DNA of 64,000 nt from Toxoplasma gondii ME49 (lineage: Eukaryota; Apicomplexa; Conoidasida; Eucoccidiorida; Sarcocystidae), in contig NC_031477.1 in the NCBI RefSeq assembly GCF_000006565.2, forward strand, positions 1,706,043-1,770,042, in the 5' to 3' direction. The notes beneath the pieces were generated by a model. The model was not told the origin of the DNA. It searched no databases and saw only the letters and a list, made by a program, of their open reading frames with translations. The stretch's first letter is position 1; each line of letters starts with the position of its first letter. A program made the translations under genes and the position numbers. Of this stretch, positions 1 through 11,700 are shown piece by piece.

Positions 1-2144
1 TCGGTAACTCCTTTGTCCCCACACATGGGATCGGCCTATCGGGCCCCCCTGCCCCACCCAAAGTGCAGTCGAATTTGTGTGCGAAACGGGAACAAGGTTC
101 TTAACCTGACCTGTAGATTCATAGCAAGACCGGTCTTGATGCAAATACGTACACCATCGTTTTTTGCGAGTCGCTTTTCGATGTTTAGGTTAGTGCAAAA
201 GCGTGTCATTTCGACGACTCAGCCTGATAGTCAACGCTGCCAGATGGAAACCGAGGACCAACGGACAACGCAAAATGTTTGTCTTGGGTTATTTCACTTC
301 CGTGGGTGGCGGATGCAGGAATAAAAAGTGTGTTTGTAGATGCTTTTTTCAGAACAGTAAGTTTGTGCCACTCACCCAGCTGGGGCACTCGCCTGCCAGG
401 ATTCCCTATAAAGCATTCCGAAGGGAAATGCAAGTTCCAGGAAAGGAACGTCTTTAGGCCCAGCGAATTTCTGGAAGATGAAGACACGCTTGAAAATCTC
501 CACGGTCATGTCATTCGCAGATTCGTGCCAGTGAGGAACATGAAGGAGGACTGGCATTTTTGAAAAGTGACCAACGGCTCTACAAATTTGCTACGCAGAC
601 ATGTGTAACGTGCTCTAGCAAGTGTGACACCTCATGTAAAATGCCACGCCACCGCAAGCAAATGGTGACATTACTAGAGTGTCTGATGTGTGAAAAACTC
701 GACATGAGCACCGTCCTCCACTACGATCGTGTTTCGGCATCGATGCAATTGCGAGTTGTAGTCTGCGCTGGTGAGCATCTTCGTTGACTACCCATGGCCG
801 CATTCGGTTTGTTATCACCGGGACTTCACAACGGTTGACCCAGCAGGGCACAGTTATACCCAGAAAGTGAGTTAGAAAAGGATGCCTTACCTCGGCTGTT
901 CAAGCACACTATCTGTGCCTCGTGTTTTGGCGGCTGCTAGAGACAGTGTTTAGAGTAGAAAAAAAACTACTAGCCCTCCATTTTGTCCATTCCGTCTGCG
1001 TATTGGTCAAAGCAATGCTTTGTAACTGCAAGAATGTCTGTTCTTTGCGAACAGTGCGAGATCTCATCCTTGAGAAGAGTTGATTGGTGGTTCACCGTCT
1101 GGTGAGCCTCGAGAGGCAAGAGATGCTGAAGGCGGTTCTACGGTTTCTCGAACAGCGAACTCGCCAGATATTTTGCGCAAAGGCGCCCGCCCTTTAAGTC
1201 TGCACTCACTCGCAGGTTACTTGCCGTTTGCCGAGTTGGCATGTACTGACAACTGTTAGCGTGGAACCTTATTGTAATTCGGAGAGAAGCGTGTAAATGA
1301 GTCCGGAACGCTTGAGAATCTTCTTTATTCTTTGGTGCGGATTGATGTCGCGTTTTCGTCGTAGAGGAACATCGCAAGCATGCAATTCCCTCGTCTTCCG
1401 CCGCCGATTTTCGAAGTTCGACGACTTCTGTTAGTTTGTGCTAAAAAAGGGATGGGGAATTCCTGTTGAACTCCTGATTCCGTTTTGCGATTTCCCGTTC
1501 ATCCTTGGATTGCGGTAAAGGGAATCGATAAATTGTGGTATATTTCAAGGCGTGTGCGCGCTCTCCTCCAAGGGCTATGCAGTAGTCTCCGTGAGAGTGT
1601 TTGCTTTCTAAACAGTCTGCGTAACCAGCCGTTTTCCGACTCTGTTTCGCCTTGTTTACCGTACCGTCTTCCGCTGCGTGCTGTGTCCATATTGTTGCAC
1701 AGCATGTAACCGTTGGAGTGTTCACGTGGCGTGGACCTGGTGTCAAAAAGCGGGTCTTTGTCTAATGCCGACAGTGCTTATCGAAGCAGTTCCTCATACA
1801 TCCTGATGCATTTTGGCTTTCTTTTACATTCCGTATCTATTCAGTACGGAAATTATCCGAGCTCTAAGCGCCTGTGCCACTTGACCACGGGTGGAAGGCA
1901 GGACTCCACTCTGTCGTGACGGCCTTCTCCGGCCGTTCCACAGCGTTCGTTCCTCTCATCTCTCGCAGTGAGATATCTCCATTGGTTCTTGGCTTTTGTG
2001 TGTTGGTTCGAATTCCTTTCCTACGTGGATGTACTGCTGCCAGCTTCCAAGCAGCTCGGAGCAGACACTGTGGCGCCGCCCCCGGCACCCTCCAAGGCGG
2101 CACTGAGAACCCGGCTTCTTGCACATCAGTGATCGCTGCAGCCG
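1..2144. other. Spacer, no supported gene
   Basis: I see no convincing gene. Reading frames on both strands are short, mostly lack an ATG start, and do not share the C/G-ending codon preference of the clear exons further right. The left edge could hold the untranslated end of a gene lying outside the window. Confidence 0.5.
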
Positions 2145-2480
2145 GTGTTTGTTCAGTGCCGACATGGGATGGTTTCGTTTGTCTCGTCAGTGCAGCAAGG
2201 GGAAGTCCGGATCTTGACAGTATGCGCCGCTTTTCCCCTACCCGAGGGGAGTGTCGCCATCCTGTGCAAAGTTCAGGGACTGAGCACCATGACCCTGTGT
2301 CTGATGATTTTCCTGTTTTACGTGGTGTGCGGCGGCCTGCTGCTGCCTGTGTGCATGCACGTATTTCACCCCAATCCACGGGAACTGAACCACGAGCTGA
2401 TGCACTTTGATGTGAACCACAGTGTCGTGGCGGCGACTCTCTCGTACTTCGACCGCTATATCGTGTGGCTTCTGATCTAG
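2145..2480 (+). CDS. Possible 3' exon of an unrecognised membrane protein
   Basis: An open frame ends at TAG 2478-2480 and from about 2199 uses codons typical of this genome (GTG, CTG, ATC, TTC, GAC, TAC). The product would have a strongly hydrophobic stretch (around TMTLCLMIFLFYVVCGG, encoded near 2287-2340) followed by a short polar segment and a second hydrophobic C-terminus ending YFDRYIVWLLI. There is no ATG at the left end; an acceptor such as TTGTTCAG near 2160 could open the exon, or translation could begin at the ATG at 2288. I found no upstream exon that joins to it and do not recognise the protein. It may equally be chance reading frame in a GC-rich patch, since both strands are open here. 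Confidence 0.22.
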   Translation: MFVQCRHGMVSFVSSVQQGEVRILTVCAAFPLPEGSVAILCKVQGLSTMTLCLMIFLFYVVCGGLLLPVCMHVFHPNPRELNHELMHFDVNHSVVAATLSYFDRYIVWLLI

Positions 2481-4760
2481 AGGGGAATCATGGCGTTACT
2501 GAACATTCTTCTGTCGATGAGCTTCGGGGAATTCGGTTCAAATACTGCCACTCCGGCACATATGCTGTCGACTCGCAGTCGGCTGGCCGGGTCGGTTGTG
2601 CAAAAGTTGGTTTTCCAATCTTACGAGGCTCCTTGAGGACCTCTGTTCATGTCAATGCAATTTGTGGTTGAAGCGTTGTGGTTCAATCACCGTGTGGTTG
2701 TGCTTTTCGCGGCTGCTGACCATTTCGCCACTGAACGAGGCGAGATCTCACAGGGACTGCGTTATCTTGAAATGACAGCGCATGTGAGTGCAAGAATTCC
2801 ATGTGCGATATAATTTTATGTGCCAGATCAGTCTTAAGAAGCGTGTCTCTGCGCTTGAAAACACGGGCGAATTGCCACTGTGCATGAACAAACACAATCC
2901 CTTAAGTGTCGAGGGATCATCCACACTTGTGTCCACCTTGTTCAGCTCAGAAGTTTCATTTATTCTCAGCGGACTCACCTTTGCGTACTGCTGTGCCGAG
3001 TGAACAGAAGTGGGTAGGCGATTGCTCGCGTTCGATGCTCTGGTGAGCACTGACAAACTGTACGATATACAAAGCAAAAGCTTGTAATGCGCTTCCGATA
3101 ACTTTTCGTGTGATGCACGGGTGCCATCTCCCTCCACCGTCTCCAGCGCAGGCAAACAACTCTGGAGGAGTGCGTGGTTGTTTTCACCTTGGTGGTGTTG
3201 TGTAAACGAACCCCCACACAGCAGGAGCCGATGCAGGAAAACCTGGACGAAATGAAAACACGGTGTTTCCTGGCGCTCAGCAGATGCTGTTTTTTATCCA
3301 ACTTTAAGCAACGCTCCGGAAGATTTCGAAGGCCCACTCTGTGAGCCGCCCCTCGCCAAGGGTGGCCAGCATGTTTGCTTTGGGGCTCGTGGGACAAGTG
3401 TACCTGTTGAACCTTACGTTGTGCGTTTGTTGAAATCTCGAAGGACCGTTGGTCTGTGCATATTTCAATTTCACCGGCCTTCTGGGAGTTTGCGATGCGC
3501 AAGAGTAACTCCCGCGGGAAATCGAGTTGTTGCTTCAGTGGGTTCCAGTCTTTTTCCTTTTCAAAGAAACTCAATTTCGTACAAAACCGCACTGACCGAA
3601 GAAACAGGATGCGCAGCCACAAGGGGCTCACGCACCGCGAATGTTGCTGACACCGAAACTTCTTTTCCCTTATATCAAAGTTCTCATCGGGTACACAAAA
3701 ACGTCGACAGCATTCTGGACTCTGACGCAAGAAACTGCCCTCGGCGCATGCGCCATACTTTCTAATCTCCAGAACTCTCCAGTCCTCGTTTTCTCGGCTT
3801 CAGCGTGGAATGCGATAAGAGCTGCGGTCGGCCATTTTTGGATAAAAGCGTTTGGCGTATTCTTGGCTAGAATAATGTCAGTCTGCTTACCTGTGCCTAT
3901 ACGGTAGTTCCGCACCACTTAATTGCTGAAATGTGGACGGGCCGCGTAGGTATATTTTACGAGCCTTTTCTGCAACGCCGAGTGATACATAACAGCAAGT
4001 CACGAATGTATCTCAAGAGGTCGTGGTTCAGGAACGGCGCTGTGTTCGATCAAACCCGCCATCCGCCTCGGGGCTTTGGCTTCGCATTGTTTCCTGCTGT
4101 TTTGTGCCCTCTTGGATTCCGCTAAAACAGCTTACTTCCCCTCCCGTCACAGCTTCTGCCATGCATGTCCTCACAAGCGAATTCACCCTTTCCCTCAGGT
4201 ATAGAAGTGACGCAGAGGCGCAAATTCCCGAGCACACCATGAAGCCAAGTTGTGACTCGACTCGAAGAAGCACCTTTTGGTATAGTGACATTTCTGTTAA
4301 CAACATCTTATCGCGTCTACGCTATCTACTGCACCGTACACTCCCGTTAGTCGCGTAACGCAGCCATTCCTCCTTGTGGCACAAAACCCCCGACCTGCGC
4401 TCCCGTTGGCTTGTTGTGTGGCAACCGAGCGTCCACTTGCGCAGTTAGGCATTGTATCCTGTGTTTCGGTAATTGAGCATCAAGCAGGGGAGGTACATGA
4501 AGAGACACTGACATGTGCACCGCTGGCGACCCTCTCATTTGCAGTGGTTCCGCCGCGATAACTGGGAACCCGACCCGTGCGACAAAGACAGTTCACCGGG
4601 ATTAACCGTTTGAGACGGCCGCAACAGTCTTTCTTCTGGCGACATATTCCAGGAGAAATGGCACATTCGAAAGGAAAAGTAAAGTGGAGGGAAAAGAAAC
4701 GAGTGTAAAGTGTTGTCGAAACTCCCAGCTGGAGGGTTTTGTCCAGCACGCAGACCACTT

Positions 4761-4774
4761 CCCCCCCCCCCCCC
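4761..4774 (+). repeat. Poly-C tract, 14 bases
   Basis: An uninterrupted run of 14 C sits in the spacer about 930 bases before the Ulp1 start. Such runs are prone to length variation and sequencing error. No function is implied. Confidence 0.9.
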
Positions 4775-5524
4775 TCCTGGTGTGTGTTTCCCTATCCTTT
4801 GGCTTGCGCTTCTCTCCATGCGAACACGAGTTTTGAAGCGAAAAACTGAGCTTGCAACTCCAGCAGTCGTTGCCTTGGTTGCTGCGGCTTCTGGCGTTTG
4901 TTCTGCCTTGAGAATTCCGGTGTTCCCGAGTCGTCGATATGACCCTCCCGCCAGGACAGCGTCTTCCGACCACCATCCTCTCCCGGACACAGAAAAGGTA
5001 AACAGCTGTTGTCGCGAAAGGCTCGACAAGCTTTCCTGAGACAGCGCCATCTTTTCTCTTGTTCCATCCAGACGGTTTGCTAGTTTCCGTCGACTTTTTC
5101 CTATTCGTTCTTCGTCAGAGTTCTGCTGGAACAGCCTTGAAGACGTAAGGTTTTCTGTGCCCCAGTGGAGGCACGCGCACTCGCTGCGCTACTTCACCCT
5201 GGCGCATTCCTTTTCTCAACGCAATTTGTTTTCCCTTTGATCGCGGCGAAACGCCAACCCATGCTTTGCGTCTCTCCGTAAACGAGTCAGCACCGTCGGT
5301 GTTTCCGTAAATCTTATGCTCGCGCCCCCAACTTGCAGTAGTCGTCACATGCGAACCACTTCGTAACGCCTCGACTTTATCAGCCTTTCCCCGATTTTCC
5401 TCTCCGTCTGCATTTCTCTTCCTTCTCTTTGAATCTGAAATTTACTGGCACATGGAAAACAGCATGTCTATAACTCTTCACAGTCGGGCTGTGTCTTCGG
5501 TCACAGGGTTTCACACGGCGCCCT

Positions 5525-5530
5525 GCTAGC
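5525..5530 (+). promoter_or_regulatory. GCTAGC motif upstream of the Ulp1 gene
   Basis: The palindrome GCTAGC lies about 173 bases before the ATG at 5703, inside the pyrimidine-rich leader. GCTAGC is known as a recognition motif of an ApiAP2 factor in T. gondii. One hexamer is weak evidence, because the same word also occurs in introns and spacers here (16825, 28194, 43021, 44897, 54131, 62848). Confidence 0.2.
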
Positions 5531-5702
5531 TCTGCCCGGCCTTGACACCGTCGTTCTTACTGTTCTCCTCAAATCGGTTTTCCTCCTTTTCTTCGCGTCC
5601 CCGTTTCCCTTACCAAGCGAGCGTCCTGCAGTTGTGCAGTAGGCGGTCCGTTCCACGTTTTTCAGTGCTGGTGTCGTCTCTCTCTTATCCTTTTTGAACA
5701 GC

Positions 5703-8700
5703 ATGTACCGACAGTCTGTGCAGGCGCATCGGGCGAAGAAGCCGCCGCTGCCGATTTCAGAGCTGGTAAAAGAATGCGACAGAGAGCAGACGAAAAACAC
5801 GAGGGTGTCGCGGCCCTTCAAGCAGCCTCGCGCTGCACTTCCAGCCTATCCAGGTGAGGGAATTCTCTCGTCTCGACAGGCGCCGCGGTCCCTCAGCTTT
5901 GGGGGTGACGGTGGGAAAAGCTCGCGGTTTGATGGCCACACCTCTCTGGAAGAATCTGCAGCGGACGATGGGAGTTGCCGCGCTGAGAAACGCGAGGAAG
6001 AGAGGCCTCAGGACAGAAAGGGAGAAAAGAGACGAACTCCGCGATCAGCCCGTTCGCGGTCTCTCTTCGGAGCCGACGAACCAAGTGAAGAAGATGCGCC
6101 AGGCGAAGATGAACTCCGTCAGCGCTGTCTGCCTCGTCGCTCTAACGAAGGCGAGATGGTGACTCAAAGATTCAAGGAGGGTGAGGGAGAGAACAAGAAG
6201 AGAATGGGAGGGAAGAAGGGTGACAGGACGACCCACTCGCACTCTGGAAGGGGCAGAGAGGACAGAGAAGATTACAGCGAAGATGGCGACAGGAGTCCTC
6301 GTCTCCTCGGTCGTCATTTCTCCACCTTCTCGTCCGAGCCGTGTACCGACACCCGTAAAGCCACTTCCACTGTCGGCACCGATCCTTCCAGTTCCTCTTC
6401 TTCCCTCTCTTCTGCAGCTCCTTTCTCTTCTTCCTCTGGATCTGGAACTGTGACGAGTTGCCTGGCGCCTTCATGGCTGCTGTCGACGCTGGGAGTGTCT
6501 CCCAACCCCACCGCAGGTTCCTCTTGTTCCTCCTCGTCTGCCGCTTCTTTGGCCGTGCCTCGTGTGAGTTCGCGGACGAGTGGCGACCGCGGGCCGACGA
6601 CTCCAAGCGAGCAGTCCGAGCGAGGAGAGAAGAGAGTCTCCTTTTCCCGAGGCGGATCGGACAACGGTAGAAGAGGTGACTCGGGTGCGGAGACAGTTGC
6701 AAGAGGGCGCGCGCGGGTGAAGAGTAGCGAGGAAAGACCAGACGCGGATCCGGGAGAGAGAGACGAACGCGTTCGCGAGCAGGAACGCGAGAAGGGGAGA
6801 GCAGCCAGGGACAAGTCTGCGCCGCGGAGACGCGGGCGCCACGAGAGAAGAAGCGAGAGGAAGGAAGGCGCGGGAGAAACGACAGAAGAAAGCAGTGAAG
6901 GAGACGCATGCTTCGGAGGAAGGCGGGAGACCAAGAAGAGAAGGTTCTTGGACCGCAGCGGAGAACGCGACGCTCCGACTTCTGCAGGCGAAACAGAGGC
7001 CGAAGAAAAGCGCGTCGCCTGTCGAGGCCAGGCGCCCAGAAGGGCGGCACGTTCTGCCTCTGGTGGGAGAGAGAAGAAGAGAGAAGGCGAGAAGACTAGA
7101 CGGACTCCAGACGAGCGTGAAGAGGCAAGAAGGGATGAAGAGGTTTCCGATGGAGGCAGGGCCAAGCTTGAGAACCGATCGGTTTCAGAGTTCGGGAAGA
7201 AGCAGGAGCGACGATCCAGAGACCGCGAGAAGACCAGGCAAGACAGAAAGGATTCAAGACACGGATCCAAAAGGAAACCAAGCGAGAAGAAAACGGATTC
7301 TTCTGCCTCGTTTCTCGGCGCCCCGTCGGTTCTCCTATACCCTCCCTCCACGCTCTTCGGTTCCACCAGGCACTCGTCTACCTTGTTGGCTTCCCATGCA
7401 AGTCGCCCATTCGGCGCCCCGAACTTCTCATCTTCTCTCGTCCCTGGGAGATCCGAGAGCCTCTCTGCAAGTGCGGGTCTCCTCTCTCGACTGCCTCTGG
7501 AAGCTGCACTCTCTTCTGTCAGCTGCGGCGGAGACACCCGAGGGGGAGGCGAGGTCGCGAACGGCGACAGCGAGAGAGAGAGAGACGCCTCGTGCGGAGT
7601 ACAGACACTTGAGCGAGAAGCCGCAGAGCTCTCTGCGAACAAGCCCCGTTCGCCTCCGCTGTCGTTGGGTGCCTTGCTGCAGGTCTCGTCTCGTCTCGCC
7701 ATGCGCGAGGGGAAGAAAGAAGAGGGAAGCAGAGAGGAAGGAAGTGGAGAGAGAGAGCAGACGACAGAGGCTTCAACAGACAGCGTTGAAAACGCGGAGA
7801 GAAGTGAGGGCAGAGGAGCAGAGACAGAAGGCGAAGAAGCGGTTCCTGAGAGCAAAAGCGAGCTGGAAGAAGACGTCGAGGCCGGTGCCTCAGACTCTTT
7901 TTTCGGTGGCGAAGCAGAAGACAGAGACGGGGACGAGACTGGGGAGAAAAAGGATCCCCAGGATGCATGTGCCACCGGAGAGCTTTGGGCGGAGAGAAAG
8001 AGAAAAAACAAAAGGACCGCGAGACGCTGTTCTGTCGGAATTCAGTGCGAGTCGGTGGACTCAGCGAGGGGGAAGAAAGAGACAGAAACTCCCTTTCCGT
8101 CCCTGCTGCAGGAGGAAGAAAGCGAACGCGAGAAAGAACGTCAGCAGTTTCTTCGCTTCTGCCAGCAACTTCACCCCTCCGCGTCGCCCTCCCTGCTGTT
8201 CAACGATGTTCCGTCTGCCTCCACTCATTCTCGCCCAACTTGCTTCCCCGTTTCGGATGCCAGGGATCCAAAGGAATTCTCTGTCGAGAAAAACGAAGAA
8301 GTTCTGTCGCCCTCTCTTCCTGGGTCTCCTCGTACTCTCAGAGACCGCCCCCTGCGTCATTTCGCTCCGCTGGCCTTCAACTCCTCAGCATCTCATCCGA
8401 GGCTGCTCGTCTGCTCCGACCCTCTTGAAATGGAAGCTTCTTCTCCCTGCTCTTCTTCAAAGCACCCGTGCTCGGCCTCCTCCCCTTTTTCTTCTTCTGG
8501 TTTTGCTGCGTCTTCTTCTTTTCAGCCACTTGAGTGTGTCTCCTCCTTCGGGACGGCTCCAGGCGCCCTGTTCGGCGAGGAAGAGGAGCGAGTACTGACT
8601 TCTTTCCTCGGAGCCAGTGAGACCGCGCCCTCGCCTTCTCAGCCTGCGTCTCTTTGCGCCTCGCGCTCGCGACAGAGTGTCCGAGAAAAGGAAGACGGAA

Positions 8701-11700
8701 AACAGGAGAGTTTTCTGGAGGCAGAACGAGAGAAGGCGGCGGCGTTGTGGAGACTGGAGGAGCTGAAACAGTTGGGGAGACAAGTGAGTTTGTGGGGAGA
8801 GAGACGCCTTTTGTCGGGGTCGTTCTTCGGAGGAGAGGAGGGGCGAACGGAGCTTCTTCATCATCTGGGGGTTCAACTCGAAGAAGAGGGTGTCTCCGAT
8901 CCCGAGGAAGACGACGAAGAAGACTTCCAAGAATCTGTCCAGCAGCAGCTGCTCTTCTTTCAGCGCATGCAGCGCGAACAGCCGAGTCTCTTCCCGCACA
9001 CACTCGCCAAGCAGCGCGAAGAAGCAAGGAGGGCAGAGACGAAAGGAGGAGAAGGCCAGGGAGAAACGACGAGTGAAGCTCCTTCGGCTTCCCTCGCGTC
9101 CGGCGGAAAGAAAAGCGGGGAAAGCAGGGATCTGTCAGGAAAAGCGAAGGAAGACGACGCGTGCAGTGTCCACTCGGACTCCACCGTCTGTCTCCCCCCC
9201 TATTTTTACGTCGCGCTCTCCCCTGCGGGTGGGTCTCCTGGGAAGAGCTTGCAGACTGAAACTCTTTCTCGAAGTCGTGGAGACGTTGATAGAGGGCCAG
9301 TCTCTTTATCTTCGTTCGATTCCAAAGTCGCTCTGCAGGGAGAGGAAGGAGAGCTGCACGCGCGAGGCAGTGGAGAAAATAAAGACGAAAGGACAGGAGA
9401 AGACACACGAGACGGTGCGCAGGGCGAAGATAAACGACGAGAGTTGTCGCCAGAGGACGCTTTCGTCCTGCAGCGAAGACACGAGATGCATTTGTGGCGT
9501 CGGTTGCTGGAGGGAGAAGAAGAGAGAGCAGATGTTTCACAAGCGACGACATGTGCATTGCTTCGCCGAACGCGCAGAGCAAGAGTCAGTGCTCCTGCAG
9601 GGGTGGCTGTCGAGTGCTGGCAACACCGGGACTTGACGCTTCGAGCTGAGAGCGAAGAGAAAGAAGAACAAGGAGAAGATAGCCAGGAGTCCGAATTGAG
9701 GTCGGACGCAGAGCTCTGCAGCGTCAGAGAGGAGGCTGAAGAGGGGAATGGAGAAGGATCATGCGAGGAGGAAGACAGGGGGGACGGTCAAGCAGAGACA
9801 GAGACCGGACATGCGCGAGTGGTGAGGGAGGTCGATGCGGTGGGAGATTGGAATGAGGAAGAGAGAGAGAAGGCTTTGGAAGAGGCGGCCGAGTTGCAGG
9901 CAGAGAGTCTGGACCTGCGGTTTCCTCTTCCTGTGGCCGAGAGTCCACCTTGCATCGATCACGAGTCAGCCGAGGAGACAGAACACAGAGACAGAGGCGA
10001 GGACGACTTGTTGAGTGGGGACGATGAAGGTGGAGGAGCAGCGAGGCGCTGGCTTTCCCTCTCGAGCGGCCGTGACAACACCGAGCCTCAGAAACCCAGA
10101 GGAGAGTGCGACGGTTCTGACCAAGAGAGAGCGCCTGAACAGAAAGAAGAAGAGCTGCCCAAGACGTCGCATGCAGAGGACGCGGATCACGAGGTGTCTC
10201 CCGTTGACGGGGGTGGGGCCGACTCGGAAGAGGCAACTGCACAGGAACAGAGGGGAGATGATCCGCCTTCCTTCCCTCTCTTAGAAGCTCTGGCTACTGC
10301 TGCTTCACATGATAGTCTGCTTGGCGTCGGCGCGACTTTCGCTGGACAGGAGGCGTCTCTCCATTTTCAGGGGCGGTCCGATGTCCAGGTGCATACACGT
10401 TTAGACAAAGTTCCAGACTTCTCGTCCGCTTCTTGCTGCTCTCCCGCGACTCCGAAAGGTCCGTTTCGCTCCTCGGTTCGTCAGGTGACCCCCTCTAGAG
10501 AGAGAGAAGACGAGTCTGCTGTCGTCTCTGGTGTAGCGACTCTCGAAAAAGACGGAGAGAGAGAAGCGTTTCGTCAACTCGAGGGGGAGACGCCACTGAA
10601 GACGCTAAAAGTTGAATTGGAGGAAGAAATCCGGGTCGATTTCTGTCGGGAAAAGAGCGAAGACGCAGGGGTTGTTTTCTCGCCGGGTGTCTCGGAGTCA
10701 GTTGGTGGCTCTCCACTTGCTGAAGAGAAGAAAGACTCCGCTCGCGTTTTCGAGCATTCCTTCGAATTTGGTGGTGGGCCAGGAAGAGAAGAACAAGGGA
10801 ACCACGACGAAGAGGTGGAAGGACCGCCTCCAGGGCCTGAAAAAATCTCTGTCCGCTCCTCGGAGCTGACCTCAGATCTCCCTTCTTCTCGCTCTTCCTC
10901 CTCGCTTTTGCCTTCTTCTCTTTCTGTCCGTGCGTCCAACTCTGCTTCTGGTCTCAGAGTGGAGGTGGAACGCGCGGCGAGGGAGACACTTCGCTTCGCA
11001 AGTGGTGGACAGGAAGAACGAGAAGAAGAAGAGAGAGAGCAGAGAGAAGAAGAGGTGGAGAGAGAACGGGGCGGCAAGGGGGAACGCGGAGCGGATTCTT
11101 CGGCGGAGTTTTCCTGCCAGGTTCATCGTGAAGAAGAGGGGGAAGGGAGGAATTTCGGAGGCGACGAAGGCCTTCCGGACAGAAACGAGGGAACAGATTC
11201 TCGAGAGAGACAACAGAGAGAAGAGACGCAAGGTTGCCTGCAAAGCGAGAGATGCCCTGGACGTCCCAGCCAGGGGCGAAGACATTCAGACACTGAAGCG
11301 CGTCGACCAGAGGAGACGCTGGCCTCGCCAGAGCTGGATGCCCCAGCGACCGGAAACGACTCTCAGAGAGAAGAGAGACAAGACGAAGAAGAAAACGCGA
11401 AAAAAAAAGCCAGTCTGGGGCAGGACGTCTGTGCGCGGGGGAGGTCGCAGGAGGGAGAGCGAACAGAGGTCGGCATGTGCGGCATCCAAGCCGCGAGCCA
11501 GCCGGACGACAGCGAAGATCGGGGCATCGGAAACGCGCAAAACTTCGCCGTCTCCGCCTTCCAGATCTTCTCCTCACCGCAACGGTCCTGCTGTTCTCGT
11601 TCTCCCCTCCATGCTGCCACACCGCTCCCTTTCGACGTCGCAACTCCGACGCCACTGAGAGAGGTCAACGAGGAACGAGAAGAAGAAGAGAGAGAAGAGA

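Larger units (their letters stand above)
2481..5702. other. Spacer and probable 5' leader of the Ulp1 gene
   Basis: No gene is supported. Reading frames on both strands are unremarkable. From about 5040 to 5702 the plus strand becomes pyrimidine-rich (runs of TTC, CTT and TCT), the usual look of a leader or promoter in this group, and it ends 1 base before the Ulp1 ATG. A GCTAGC hexamer lies at 5525-5530 and a 14-base C run at 4761-4774. Confidence 0.5.

Noticed and set aside
2530..2550. GGTTCAAAT, resembling a tRNA T-loop
   Set aside because: No matching T-stem, anticodon arm or acceptor stem could be folded around it.
2975..3730. 251-codon minus-strand frame in the left spacer
   Set aside because: No recognisable domain, irregular codon choice, no supporting splice context, and no neighbour with the same signature.
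4535..5050. Overlapping frames around the poly-C tract on both strands
   Set aside because: Driven by the C run and leader composition; no conserved motif.
6314..8011. 565-codon open frame on the minus strand inside Ulp1 exon 1
   Set aside because: Mirror of a purine-rich, low-complexity coding exon; Ser/Leu-rich with no domain. Similar shadows at 6895-8598, 8377-9582 and 13304-14488 were dropped for the same reason.
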